DNA from: Planotetraspora silvatica
GTDB lineage: Bacteria; Actinomycetota; Actinomycetes; Streptosporangiales; Streptosporangiaceae
Assembly: GCF_016863315.1 (NCBI RefSeq)
Contig: NZ_BOOQ01000038.1
Span: forward strand, 1-64,000
Direction of reading: 5' to 3'
Length of the DNA stretch: 64,000 nt
Shown here: positions 7,949 to 16,462 of the stretch, in pieces
How the letters are laid out: the number at the start of each line of letters is the position of its first letter
Position numbering within the stretch: position 1 is the first letter of the stretch
Notes under the pieces: model-generated
Databases searched by the model: none
What the model was told of the DNA's origin: nothing
The model's input: only the letters and a program-made list of their open reading frames with translations
Position numbers and translations under genes: made by a program

Positions 7949-9235
7949 GTGCTAAGGCAGGACATCAACGAGCTTTTGACGCAGACCGGTCCCGGGACGC
8001 CGATGGGCGACTTGTTCCGGCAGTACTGGATTCCCGCGCTGCTCGCCGAGGAACTCCCGGAAAACGACTCACCGCCGGTGCGCGTGAAGCTCCTGTCCGA
8101 ACGCTTGATCGCCTTCCGCGACAGCGAGGGGCGATATGGCCTCATCGACGAATTCTGCGCACATCGCGGCGCTTCGCTGTGGTTCGGTCGCAATGAGGGG
8201 TCCGGCCTGCGCTGCCCGTACCACGGCTGGAAATACGACGTCACCGGCCAGTGCATCGAGGTGCCGTCGGAAGCGGACAACAGCAGCTTCTGTGAGAACG
8301 TGAAGCTGCGCGCGTACCCGCTGGTCAAGGTCGGCGACGTCCTGTGGACCCACATGGGCGACCCGGCCAAGCGGCCGGCCCTGCCGGAGTTCGAGTTCGC
8401 GCACGTCCCGCCGGAGCAGACCTACACCTCCAAGCGGTGGCAGCAGTGCAACTGGCTGCAGGCGTTCGAGGGAGGCATCGACTCCAGCCACGTGACGTTC
8501 CTGCACTCCGGCGGCCTGCAGTCCGACCCGTTGTTCAAGGGCGCCAAGGGCAACGAGTACAACATGAAGGACACCAAGCCGTTCTTCGAGGTCGCCGACA
8601 GCGAGGGCGGACTCTTCGTCGGCGCCCGCCGCAACGCCGAGGAGGGCAGCTACTACTGGCGGATCACGCCGTGGGTGATGCCGGCCTTCACGATGGTGCC
8701 GCCGCGCGGTGACCACCCGGTGCACGGCCATTTCTGGGTGCCGATCGACGATGAGAACTGCTGGACGTACTCCTTCGACTACCACCCGGCCCGTCCGCTG
8801 ACGGCCGCGGAACGCCAGGCCATGATCGACGGCCACGGAGTGCACAGCAAGAACATCCCGGGGACCTACCGGCCCATGGCCAACATGGACAACGACTACC
8901 TGATCGACCGCGAGGCGCAGAAGCGTGGGGAGACCTACTCCGGCGTGGCGGGCATCGCCATGCAGGACGCCTCCCTGCAGGAAAGCATGGGGCCGATCGT
9001 GGACCGTACGAAGGAGCGGCTGGTCCCGGCCGACAGCGGGATCATCAAGGCCCGTCAGAAGCTGCGCAAGGCCGCGATCGCGCTGCGGGACGAAGGCGTG
9101 ACGCCTCCCGGGGTGGACACGGCGCACCACCGGGTGCGCTCGGCGGCGGTTGTGCTGCCGCAGGCCGAGTCGTTCCTGGACTCCTGCGGCGACGCGATCA
9201 AGGCCACTCCCGGCGTCCCGCACTCGTCGGTCTGA
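7949..9235 (+). CDS. Rieske non-haem iron oxygenase, alpha subunit (phthalate 4,5-dioxygenase group)
   Basis: A 428-residue ring-hydroxylating (or O-demethylating) oxygenase. The Rieske cluster ligands are C70-x-H72 and C89-x2-H92 (CAH...CPYHGW), and the mononuclear iron motif is D178-x2-H181-x4-H186 (DSSHVTFLH). The opening ELLTQTGPGTPMGDLFRQYW and the overall length match phthalate 4,5-dioxygenase oxygenase components rather than the shorter VanA demethylases. No small beta subunit is nearby, as expected for that group. The true substrate is not visible in the sequence; the linked decarboxylase homologues suggest an aromatic di- or polycarboxylate. The start is GTG 7949, preceded by GAAAGGGAAA; an ATG at 7932 is out of frame. 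Confidence 0.92.
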   Translation: MLRQDINELLTQTGPGTPMGDLFRQYWIPALLAEELPENDSPPVRVKLLSERLIAFRDSEGRYGLIDEFCAHRGASLWFGRNEGSGLRCPYHGWKYDVTGQCIEVPSEADNSSFCENVKLRAYPLVKVGDVLWTHMGDPAKRPALPEFEFAHVPPEQTYTSKRWQQCNWLQAFEGGIDSSHVTFLHSGGLQSDPLFKGAKGNEYNMKDTKPFFEVADSEGGLFVGARRNAEEGSYYWRITPWVMPAFTMVPPRGDHPVHGHFWVPIDDENCWTYSFDYHPARPLTAAERQAMIDGHGVHSKNIPGTYRPMANMDNDYLIDREAQKRGETYSGVAGIAMQDASLQESMGPIVDRTKERLVPADSGIIKARQKLRKAAIALRDEGVTPPGVDTAHHRVRSAAVVLPQAESFLDSCGDAIKATPGVPHSSV

Positions 9236-9236
9236 G

Positions 9237-9740
9237 ATGTCGTCGCTGCCGATGTATGCGAGCGAAAGCGCCAAGGCGGCCTCCGCGAGCGAGTCGCGCT
9301 ACCGAATCACCGTGCCGATCGCACCCGCGAGGAACGCGCGCGTCATCGCACTGGACACGAGAGCCGCGTCGGTCGCCCGGCGCATCTCCGACGGCCCCTG
9401 GGCCAACGCCCGGTTCTACACCTGCGAGACCACACCCGACCGCGGGCCGGCGGACGAGTTCCTGCTGTACAGACTCGACGGTGTGCCGGCCGCGCTGGAC
9501 GACATGCTGAGGGACACCGACGTGGTGGTGATCATGGCGACCGATGACTCGGGAGCGACTCGGGCGGCCGCCATCGGCAGCGCCTGCACCGCGCGCGCCA
9601 TCACCACGGCGGGGGTGGTGCTCGGCGACGGTTTCGAAGCCGACGACGCCGTCGCCGCGCTGCGGCCGCACGCCCGGGTGCTGCTGCTGTCGGCGGACGA
9701 GAGCGATGCCTTCGAGCTGCTCAGGGCCCTGAGGGTCTAG
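9237..9740 (+). CDS. Conserved hypothetical protein next to the Rieske oxygenase
   Basis: A 167-residue protein of unknown family. ATG 9237 lies one base after the oxygenase stop, so the two are probably translationally coupled. The N-terminal part is basic; the C-terminal half has alternating hydrophobic strands and helices (VVVIMATDDSGATRAAAIG, VVLGDGF, RVLLLSADESDAFELL) that look like a small nucleotide-binding or Rossmann-type alpha/beta domain, with no signal peptide or membrane helix. Its tight coupling suggests an accessory role for the oxygenase, but no function can be assigned. Confidence 0.7.
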   Translation: MSSLPMYASESAKAASASESRYRITVPIAPARNARVIALDTRAASVARRISDGPWANARFYTCETTPDRGPADEFLLYRLDGVPAALDDMLRDTDVVVIMATDDSGATRAAAIGSACTARAITTAGVVLGDGFEADDAVAALRPHARVLLLSADESDAFELLRALRV

Positions 9741-9816
9741 CTCGTGTCCGACACTCCCTAGCGGGCCGGCAGCCGGACCAGGCCACACGATCATGACGGA
9801 GGAAGGCGACGGCGAG

Positions 9817-10650
9817 ATGCCGGAGAAGATCACCCTGCGTACCCTGCAGCGGATGAAGGACGACGGCCGCAAGATCGTCGGTGTCGTGGCCTGGGACTAC
9901 CAGATCGCCCGCATCGTCGACCGGGCCGGCGTGGACATCGTCTCGGTGGGCGACACGGTCGGCGTGAACCTGTGGGGGCACTCCAACCCCTTCGAGGTCA
10001 CGATGGACCAGATGATCCTGGTGACGCAGGCGGTCCGCCGGGGGGTGAGCAGGGCCCTGCTCAGTGCCGACTTCCCGTTCGGCCCCCTGCAGGAGGGCAC
10101 GGACAGCGCCGTGCGGGCGGCGATCCGGTTCGTCAAGGAGGCCGGCGTCGACATGGTCAAACTGGACGGGGCCTCGGACTTCCTCGACTCCGTCACGGCG
10201 ATCACTCGTGCGGGCGTTCCGGTGTTCGCGCAGTTCGGGATCACTCCGCAGACCGCGCTGCGCTACGGGGTCGAATACAACGCGATCCCGTCGAGCGACG
10301 ACCAGGTGCCGGTGGCGATGAAGGACGCTCTGGTCGCCGAGGCCAGGCGACTGGAGGAGGCAGGCGCCGTACTGCTCAACTTCACCAACTCCGGGCCGAT
10401 CGTCGGAGCCGCCGTCGCCGAGGCCGTCTCCATTCCTGTCGTCGGAGGGTTCGGCGGCGGCCCGTGGCTCGACGGCCGGATGCGCATGGCGCACGCCGCC
10501 ATCGGCTATGCCGCGTCGGCCATCGACAATCCTCCGGACACCTACGCGAACGTCGCACGGACGACCCTCGACGCGATCACGGCCTATGCCGAGGACGTGC
10601 GCGCCGCACGTCAGGTCGCCGGAGGCATCCCCGTCCTACCCGCCCCCTGA
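9817..10650 (+). CDS. PanB-like (ketopantoate hydroxymethyltransferase / PEP-mutase superfamily) enzyme
   Basis: A 277-residue TIM-barrel enzyme related to 3-methyl-2-oxobutanoate hydroxymethyltransferase. The family pattern is seen in VSVGDTVGVNLWGHSNPFEVTMDQMILVTQAV (a metal-binding VGD with the GH...VT loop, residues about 39-72), LLSADFPFG and VKLDGA. True PanB makes pantothenate with methylene-tetrahydrofolate; here the catabolic operon points to another C-C bond lyase or condensation, or to capture of a one-carbon unit. ATG 9817 is preferred over ATG 9793 because GGAGGAAGG lies 10 bases before it. Confidence 0.75.
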   Translation: MPEKITLRTLQRMKDDGRKIVGVVAWDYQIARIVDRAGVDIVSVGDTVGVNLWGHSNPFEVTMDQMILVTQAVRRGVSRALLSADFPFGPLQEGTDSAVRAAIRFVKEAGVDMVKLDGASDFLDSVTAITRAGVPVFAQFGITPQTALRYGVEYNAIPSSDDQVPVAMKDALVAEARRLEEAGAVLLNFTNSGPIVGAAVAEAVSIPVVGGFGGGPWLDGRMRMAHAAIGYAASAIDNPPDTYANVARTTLDAITAYAEDVRAARQVAGGIPVLPAP

Positions 10651-10731
10651 CCTCGTCCATCCATCCCACCCCCGGCATCGCCCGCGTCACAAACCGATGC
10701 GCCCGGCAGGCGACCAAGAGGAGCACCGTTC

Positions 10732-11580
10732 ATGCCCACCGCCGTTGTCGACGGGATCACCACCCGCTACGAGGTGGCCGGCTCCGGCCCACCGCTGCTG
10801 ATGTTCTCTCCCGGCGGTTTCGACTCCAGCCTGGAGAGCTGGCGGACGGTGGGGATCTACCGGCGCCTGCGGCTGCTCGATCACCTCAGCGAGAAGTACA
10901 CCTGCATCGCCTTCGACCGGCGGGAGTCGGGCCGGTCCGGCGGCCGGCTGCAACGGATCTCATGGGCCGACTACGTGGCTCAGGGTGTGGGACTGCTCGA
11001 TCATCTGGGCATCGCGCAGGCGCATCTGATCGGCGGCTGCGTCGGCTGTTCCAGCGTCGCGGCCGTCGGGGTGGCCCATCGCGAGCGCGTCCTGAGCATG
11101 GTGCTGTACTCGCCGGCGGGTGGGGTGAAATACCGCATGAAGCAGCACGCCCGGTTCGGCCGGCACCTGGCCTATGCGGGCGCACACGGCCTGGAACAGG
11201 TGGCGGGGCTCGCGAAGATCTCGGACATGGGTTTCTCCGCGGAGCCCCGGCTCGGCCCCTGGGCGAGCGTGCTCCGCGGCGATCCGGAGTTCGCCGAGAT
11301 GTACGCGCGTACGGACCCGGACCGCTACCAGGTGCTGGTCAGCGGCATGGCCCGGCTGCTGTTCGACCGCGACACGGTTCCCGGACCGGAACCGGAGGAC
11401 CTCCTGCGGCTCGACGTCCCCGCGCTCGTGATCCCCGGACAGGACGACTCGCACGCGACGTCGGCAGCCCGTTACCTCCAGGAGTGCCTCCCACGCGCGG
11501 AGTACTGGGACGTCCCGGTGGCCGAGCAGACGGAGGAGACGGCTCCCGCCCGGATACTGCGGTTCCTGGACGGAGAGTAG
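10732..11580 (+). CDS. Alpha/beta hydrolase with a cysteine in the nucleophile position
   Basis: A 282-residue alpha/beta-hydrolase fold protein. The nucleophile elbow reads GGCVGC, placing C103 where Ser is usual, as in dienelactone hydrolases. An acid candidate is in VIPGQDDSH. The C-terminal strand, where the catalytic His normally lies, reads VPVAEQTEETAPARI and has no His, so the triad is incomplete or rearranged. It might hydrolyse a lactone or ring-fission product, or act as a non-hydrolytic lyase. It lies 82 bases after the PanB-like gene in the same operon, with GAGGAGCACC-like sequence just before ATG 10732. Confidence 0.8.
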   Translation: MPTAVVDGITTRYEVAGSGPPLLMFSPGGFDSSLESWRTVGIYRRLRLLDHLSEKYTCIAFDRRESGRSGGRLQRISWADYVAQGVGLLDHLGIAQAHLIGGCVGCSSVAAVGVAHRERVLSMVLYSPAGGVKYRMKQHARFGRHLAYAGAHGLEQVAGLAKISDMGFSAEPRLGPWASVLRGDPEFAEMYARTDPDRYQVLVSGMARLLFDRDTVPGPEPEDLLRLDVPALVIPGQDDSHATSAARYLQECLPRAEYWDVPVAEQTEETAPARILRFLDGE

Positions 11581-11697
11581 GTCGCCGGCGCGAGGCGGCA
11601 CCGGCGAGAGGCTCCGGAGCCAGAGAAAAAGTCATAGGTCAGTCCGTGAGATCACCGAGCTGGGTGCGTCGGACAGGCCCGAGGATGAGGAGATGGC

Positions 11698-12816
11698 ATG
11701 GCTGAGCAGGTGCTGGCAGCGGTCAGGACCGGGCCTGGCACAACCGAATTGCGCGAGTTCGCGATGCCGGACATCCCCGACGACGGCGCCCTGCTCAAGG
11801 TCGAGGTCGCCGGGATCTGCGGCACTGACGTGAAGATGTACGCCAAGCCGCCGTTCGCCGATCCGGTGATCATGGGCCACGAGAACGTCGGCGTCATCGC
11901 GAGGGCGGGGCGTACGTTCTCCGAGCGCAAGGGCCTGGTGGAAGGCGATCGCGTCTTCGTCGAGCACTACGTCGGCTGCTTCCGGTGCGAGTGGTGCCAC
12001 CAGGGCGAGTACCGGCACTGCGAGGCGACCGACTGGCGTACCAACCCCGACGCCCGCCGCTACGGCTACACCTCCGCGAGCAACCCCTACCACCTGTGGG
12101 GTGGCTTCTCGCAGTACCTCTACCTGCCCTGGAACTCGGTGACGCACCGCGTTCCCGACGGTGTCTCCTTCGAGCTCGCGGGTCTGGTGACGCCGCTTTC
12201 CAACGGCATCGAGTGGGCGCTGGTCACCGCAGGCGTCGGCTACGCCTCGACGGTCCTCATCCAGGGCCCCGGGCAGCAGGGGCTCTCCCAGGTCGTCGCG
12301 TGCAAGCAGGCCGGCGCCTCCCGCATCATCGTCACCGGAACGACGCGGGACTCCGCGCGGCTCGCTCTGGCGAAGGAACTGGGAGCAGACGACGTCATCG
12401 ACGTCACGCGGGAGGACGCCCTCCAGCGCGTACTGGAGATCACCGGCGGCAAGGGGGTCGACGTCGTGCTGGACTGCACGGCCGGCGCCGGCACCGCACC
12501 CATCCTGCTCGGCATCGACGCGCTCAAACGCCGCGAGGGCACGATGGTGGTCCAGGGCGAGCTCGCCGCCTTCCCCGACTTCCCACTCAAGAAGGTCACA
12601 GAGAAGTCCATCAGCATCAAGAGCGCCCGCGGCCACAGCTACCGTTCCTGCGAGCTCGCCCTCGAACAGCTCGCCTCCGGACGCTTCCCGCTGGAAAAAC
12701 TCAGCACCCACAGCTTCGGCCTGAAGGACGTCGACCGCGCCATCCGGACCGTCGGCGGCGAAGGCGCCACGGACGTCGTCCATGTCTCCCTGCTGCCCTG
12801 GGCGGAGGAAGCGTGA
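11698..12816 (+). CDS. Zinc-dependent medium-chain alcohol dehydrogenase
   Basis: A 372-residue MDR-family dehydrogenase. Catalytic zinc ligands are C41 (GICGTD) and H61-E62 (MGHEN); the structural zinc is held by C94, C97, C100 and C108. The coenzyme fold follows at about 180-300 (IQGPGQQGLSQ, an altered GxGxxG). In this operon it could oxidise a cis-dihydrodiol or an alcohol or aldehyde intermediate; MDR enzymes are not the usual phthalate dihydrodiol dehydrogenases, so the reaction is open. GAGGAG precedes ATG 11698, and the stop overlaps the start of the aldolase gene by four bases (GTGA). Confidence 0.88.
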   Translation: MAEQVLAAVRTGPGTTELREFAMPDIPDDGALLKVEVAGICGTDVKMYAKPPFADPVIMGHENVGVIARAGRTFSERKGLVEGDRVFVEHYVGCFRCEWCHQGEYRHCEATDWRTNPDARRYGYTSASNPYHLWGGFSQYLYLPWNSVTHRVPDGVSFELAGLVTPLSNGIEWALVTAGVGYASTVLIQGPGQQGLSQVVACKQAGASRIIVTGTTRDSARLALAKELGADDVIDVTREDALQRVLEITGGKGVDVVLDCTAGAGTAPILLGIDALKRREGTMVVQGELAAFPDFPLKKVTEKSISIKSARGHSYRSCELALEQLASGRFPLEKLSTHSFGLKDVDRAIRTVGGEGATDVVHVSLLPWAEEA

Positions 12817-13502
12817 GCATCGTCGTCCGCAACCCGCGCCGTACGGACTCCTCGACGGTCGACGTCCTCGGCAGGTTCGGCGTGTCCACCATCCACGAGG
12901 CGCAGGGACGCACCGGCCTGCTCGCGCCCGCCCTTCGTCCCATCTACTCCGGTGCGCACATCGCGGGCACCGCGGTGACGGTGAGCGTTCCGCCGGCGGA
13001 CAACTGGATGATCCACGTGGCGGTGGAGCAGTGCCAGGACGGTGACGTCCTCGTCGTCGCGCCCACCTCTCCCTCAACGGCCGGCTACTTCGGCGAACTG
13101 CTCGCCACGTCACTCGCCGCACGCGGCGTACGGGGGCTGGTCATCGACGCCGGCTGCCGCGACGTCGCCGAACTGCAGCGGATGGGGTTCCCCGTGTGGG
13201 CGCGGCACATCTGCGCGTTCGGCACGGTGAAGGAGACCCTGGGCGACGTCAACGTCGGCGTGGTCTGCGCCGGCCAGTGGATCGAGCCGGGAGACGTGGT
13301 CGTCGCAGACGACGACGGGGTCGTGGTCGTCGAGCGTCGCCGGGCAGCACAGGTGCTGGAGGCGTCACGGGCGCGGGAAGAGCGGGAGGCGGTGCTCCGC
13401 GAACGCTACGCCCGCGGTGAACTCGGCCTCGACGTCAATTCCATGCGCGAACGGCTCGCGCGCAAGGGGCTGACCTACGTCGACCAGGCGCCGGACGAGT
13501 GA
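12813..13502 (+). CDS. ligK: 4-carboxy-4-hydroxy-2-oxoadipate (CHA) aldolase / oxaloacetate decarboxylase
   Basis: A 229-residue RraA-fold class II (divalent metal) aldolase that splits CHA into pyruvate and oxaloacetate at the end of the protocatechuate 4,5-cleavage and gallate pathways. Diagnostic stretches are STIHEAQGRTGLL, PPADNWMIHVAVEQC, FGELLATSLAARGVRGLVID and AGCRDVAELQ, the last with the conserved Arg-Asp of the active site. Length equals characterised LigK/GalC/ProA proteins. The GTG start overlaps the dehydrogenase stop, so translation is coupled. The next gene encodes LigJ, the preceding step of the pathway, which strongly supports the assignment. Confidence 0.93.
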   Translation: MSIVVRNPRRTDSSTVDVLGRFGVSTIHEAQGRTGLLAPALRPIYSGAHIAGTAVTVSVPPADNWMIHVAVEQCQDGDVLVVAPTSPSTAGYFGELLATSLAARGVRGLVIDAGCRDVAELQRMGFPVWARHICAFGTVKETLGDVNVGVVCAGQWIEPGDVVVADDDGVVVVERRRAAQVLEASRAREEREAVLRERYARGELGLDVNSMRERLARKGLTYVDQAPDE

Positions 13503-13539
13503 ACCGGCCGTCGCGCTCTCACAGAAAGCACACGCACCG

Positions 13540-14562
13540 ATGATCATCGATTGCCACGGGCACTACACCACGGCGCCGCAGCAACATCAGGCGTTCCGCG
13601 ACGCGCAGCTCGCCCGGCTCGCCGACGCCTCCCTGGCCGCGCCGGCCCCGGCCGCGATCAGCGACGACGAGATCCGCGAGAGCGTCGAGAACAACCAGCT
13701 GAAGCTGATGCGCGAGCGCGGCGCCGACCTGATGCTCTTCTCGCCGAAGGCCTCAGGGATGGAGCACCACGTACCGGACCCGGAGACCGCACGCGTATGG
13801 GCGCGGGTGAGCAACGACCTCGTCTACCGGGTGGTCGGCCTGTTCCCGCAATACTTCGCCGGCGTGTGCCAGCTGCCCCAGACACCCGGCGGCACGCTCG
13901 ACGACGCGACGGCCGAACTCCGCAGGTGCGTGGAGAGCCTCGGCTTCGTCGGGTGCAACCTCAACCCGGACCCGTCCGGCGGGTACTGGACCTCGCCGCC
14001 GCTGACCGACGAATACTGGTTCCCCCTGTACGAGGCGATGGTGGAGCTCGACGTCCCAGCGATGATCCACGTCTCGACGTCCTGCAACCCGAGCTTCCAC
14101 ACCCTCGGCGCGCACTACCTCAACGCCGACACCTCGGTGTTCATGCAACTCGTCCAGGCAGACCTGTTCGACCGCTTCCCCACCCTGCGGTTCGTCATCC
14201 CGCACGGCGGCGGAGCTGTGCCTTACCACTGGGGCCGCTACCGGGGCCTGGCCGTACGGATAGATCGTCCGGACCCGTCGGAGCACGTCATGAAGAACGT
14301 CTTCTTCGACACGTGCGTATACCACCAGGCCGGCATCGACCTTCTACACCGGGTCGTCCCCGCGGACAACGTCCTGTTCGCGTCTGAGATGCTGGGCGCC
14401 GTCCGCGGCGTCGACCCCGAGACCGGGATCGCCTGGGACGACACCAAGCGTTACGTCGACCGGGCCGACCTCACCGACGAGCAACGGCACCAGGTCTTCG
14501 AGGCGAACACCCGGCGCGTCTATCCCCGTCTGCACGCGCGACTGACCGCGGAGGGCAGGTAG
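13540..14562 (+). CDS. ligJ: 4-oxalomesaconate hydratase
   Basis: A 340-residue amidohydrolase-superfamily enzyme that hydrates 4-oxalomesaconate to CHA, the substrate of the aldolase encoded just upstream. The start MIIDCHGHYTTAP, LNPDPSGGYWTSPPLTD, MIHVSTSCNP, FVIPHGGGAVPYHWGR and FASEMLGAVRGVDP follow Sphingobium LigJ closely over the whole length. Metal-binding HxH (H6, H8) is intact. With LigK it defines the lower part of a meta-cleavage pathway whose entry compound must be a ring-cleaved tricarboxylic acid; no LigAB, LigC or LigI is in the window. Confidence 0.94.
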   Translation: MIIDCHGHYTTAPQQHQAFRDAQLARLADASLAAPAPAAISDDEIRESVENNQLKLMRERGADLMLFSPKASGMEHHVPDPETARVWARVSNDLVYRVVGLFPQYFAGVCQLPQTPGGTLDDATAELRRCVESLGFVGCNLNPDPSGGYWTSPPLTDEYWFPLYEAMVELDVPAMIHVSTSCNPSFHTLGAHYLNADTSVFMQLVQADLFDRFPTLRFVIPHGGGAVPYHWGRYRGLAVRIDRPDPSEHVMKNVFFDTCVYHQAGIDLLHRVVPADNVLFASEMLGAVRGVDPETGIAWDDTKRYVDRADLTDEQRHQVFEANTRRVYPRLHARLTAEGR

Positions 14563-14565
14563 ACC

Positions 14566-15558
14566 ATGTCCCGACTGCATCTCACCTTCGCCTGCGGCGA
14601 CTACGACCGCACGCGGGCCCTCGCCGAGGAGACGATCCGACCCGACGGGATCGACCTCACCTATCTGCGGCTGCCCGTCGAGGAGACGTTCTTCCGCATG
14701 ATGCGGCACCAGGAGTTCGAGGTCGCGGAGCTGTCGCTGTCCTCCTACGTCGTCTCGCTGCGTGCCGAGAACCCGCCGTTCGTGGCCCTGCCGGTCTTCA
14801 CCTCCCGGATGTTCCGGCACGGGTCGCTGTACTGCCACGCCGACGCCGGCATCTCCTCGCCGGAGGATCTGCGGGGCAAGGTGGTCGGCACGCCGGAGTA
14901 CCAGCTCACCGCCTGCGTGTGGATGCGCGGCATCCTCGGCGACCGGCACGACGTCCCCTTCGACTCGGTCACCTACCTCACGGGCGGGCAGGAGACGGCC
15001 GGCCGCATCGAGAAGGCGGGCCTCGACCTTCCGGAGTCGGTGCGGATCAGCCGCATCCCCGACGACAAGACGCTCTCCGCGATGCTGGCCGAGGGCGAGA
15101 TCGACGCCCTGTGCACCCCGCGTGTGCCGAGCCCGTTCGTCGCCGGTGACCCCCGGGTGCGGCGGGTGTTCACCGACGTCGTCGCCAGCGAGAAGGAGTA
15201 CTACGCGGCGACGGGCATCTTTCCGATCATGCACGTGGTGGTGATCCGGCGCGATGTGTACGACCGCCATCCCTGGGTCGCCCAGTCGCTCTACAAGGCC
15301 CTGCTGGCGGCCAAGGAGGAGGCGTACGCCAACCTCTACGACACCTCGGCGCTGCGGTTCATGCTTCCCTGGCTGACCCCGCAACTGGAGGAGGCACGCG
15401 CCTTCCTCGGCAGGGACTACTGGTCGTACGGGCTGGAAGGCAACCACGAGACACTGGCGACCTTCCTTCGTTACCACCACGAGCAGGGGCTGTCGAGGCG
15501 GCTGTGGAGGCCCGAGGAGCTGTTCGCTCCAGAGTCGACGGAGTCGGCGGTCATCTGA
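14566..15558 (+). CDS. 4,5-dihydroxyphthalate decarboxylase homologue (Pht5 family)
   Basis: A 330-residue soluble protein with a periplasmic-binding-protein-like fold but no signal peptide. It belongs to the group containing Pht5, which decarboxylates 4,5-dihydroxyphthalate to protocatechuate; the opening LTFACGDYDRTRAL and PVEETFFRMMRHQEFEVAELSLSSYV are typical. Lying three bases after ligJ, it is a cytoplasmic enzyme of the pathway rather than a transporter subunit. Together with the Rieske oxygenase it suggests hydroxylation followed by decarboxylation of an aromatic polycarboxylate. A second, more distant homologue is at 20406. Confidence 0.85.
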   Translation: MSRLHLTFACGDYDRTRALAEETIRPDGIDLTYLRLPVEETFFRMMRHQEFEVAELSLSSYVVSLRAENPPFVALPVFTSRMFRHGSLYCHADAGISSPEDLRGKVVGTPEYQLTACVWMRGILGDRHDVPFDSVTYLTGGQETAGRIEKAGLDLPESVRISRIPDDKTLSAMLAEGEIDALCTPRVPSPFVAGDPRVRRVFTDVVASEKEYYAATGIFPIMHVVVIRRDVYDRHPWVAQSLYKALLAAKEEAYANLYDTSALRFMLPWLTPQLEEARAFLGRDYWSYGLEGNHETLATFLRYHHEQGLSRRLWRPEELFAPESTESAVI

Positions 15559-15589
15559 TGACGCGCCGGCTCAGGATGCGTAAGACACG

Positions 15590-16387
15590 ATGAGACTGGT
15601 CCTGCTTCGCCACGGCGAGAGCGAGTGGAACTCCAAGAACCTGTTCACCGGGTGGGTCGATGTCGACCTGACGCCGTTCGGTGAGGAGCAGGCACGGCAG
15701 GGCGGTCTCCTGCTGCGCGAGGCCGGGCTGCTGCCGACCGTGGTGCACACCTCCCTGCTCACGCGCGCGGTGCGCACCGGGAACCTCGCGCTGGAGGCCG
15801 TCGGCCGGGTCTGGATCCCGGCCGGCCGGCACTGGCGGCTCAACGAGCGGCACTACGGCGCCCTGCAGGGCAAGGAGAAAAGGGAGATCCTCCAGAAGTA
15901 TGGCGAGGAGCGGTTCCGGCTGTGGCGCCGGTCGTACGACGTGCCACCGCCACCGGCCGACCCCGACGACGAATGGCAGGTGGCGAGCGACCCGCGCTAC
16001 GTCGCGCTGCCCCGCGACCTCATGCCGCAGGCCGAGTCGCTCGCCGACGTCATCGCCCGTCTGCTGCCCTACTGGCACGACGCCATCGCACCCGACCTGC
16101 GTGCCGGGCATACGGTGCTGGTCGTGGCGCACAGCAACTCGCTGCGGGCGCTCGTCGCGCACCTCGACCGCCTGGACCGCGAGGAGGTCATGGCGCTGAA
16201 CATCCCGACCGGCATTCCCCTGCGCTATGACCTCGACGAGGATCTGAAGCCGGTCCAGCGCGGTGGCCGCTACCTCGATCCGGAAGCGGCCGCCGTGGGC
16301 GCCCAAGCGGTGGCGGACCAGGGGCGTCAGGGGTCGGCGGGGCCGTTGACACCTGCCAGGTTTTGGACTTATGGTCATACCAAATAA
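15590..16387 (+). CDS. gpmA: 2,3-bisphosphoglycerate-dependent phosphoglycerate mutase
   Basis: A 265-residue histidine-phosphatase-fold enzyme interconverting 2- and 3-phosphoglycerate. The phospho-acceptor H8 lies in [32 protein letters not shown] and [11 protein letters not shown] are the other GpmA hallmarks (the last usually reads GNSLR). It ends the main catabolic operon. Because LigK releases pyruvate and oxaloacetate, a dedicated mutase could support gluconeogenesis on aromatic acids; this is inference. Its last codons contain the operator and promoter of the next transcription unit. Confidence 0.88.
   Translation: MRLVLLRHGESEWNSKNLFTGWVDVDLTPFGEEQARQGGLLLREAGLLPTVVHTSLLTRAVRTGNLALEAVGRVWIPAGRHWRLNERHYGALQGKEKREILQKYGEERFRLWRRSYDVPPPPADPDDEWQVASDPRYVALPRDLMPQAESLADVIARLLPYWHDAIAPDLRAGHTVLVVAHSNSLRALVAHLDRLDREEVMALNIPTGIPLRYDLDEDLKPVQRGGRYLDPEAAAVGAQAVADQGRQGSAGPLTPARFWTYGHTK
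16346..16382 (+). promoter_or_regulatory. Promoter with GntR (FCD) operator, site 4
   Basis: TTGACA (16346-16351), 18-bp spacer, TATGGT (16370-16375) inside the 3' end of gpmA. The perfect palindrome TGGTCATACCA at 16372-16382 overlaps the -10 element, so a bound repressor would block it. It serves the second bicupin and the EutA-like gene. Confidence 0.75.
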
Positions 16388-16462
16388 CCTATCCGGACCG
16401 TGACGCCGTTGCCGAGACTCGGCACGGGGAACCCACGTCCGGCCGTGAGGAAGGGCTGCTGA

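Noticed and set aside
11985-12812. An N-terminal extension of ligK reaching back to 11985
   Set aside because: The LigK fold begins at GTG 12813, which overlaps the dehydrogenase stop; the extension lies inside the dehydrogenase gene in another frame.
14566-15558. Reading the Pht5-like protein as an ABC substrate-binding protein
   Set aside because: It lacks a signal peptide or lipobox, lies three bases after ligJ, and matches the dihydroxyphthalate decarboxylase group from its first residues.
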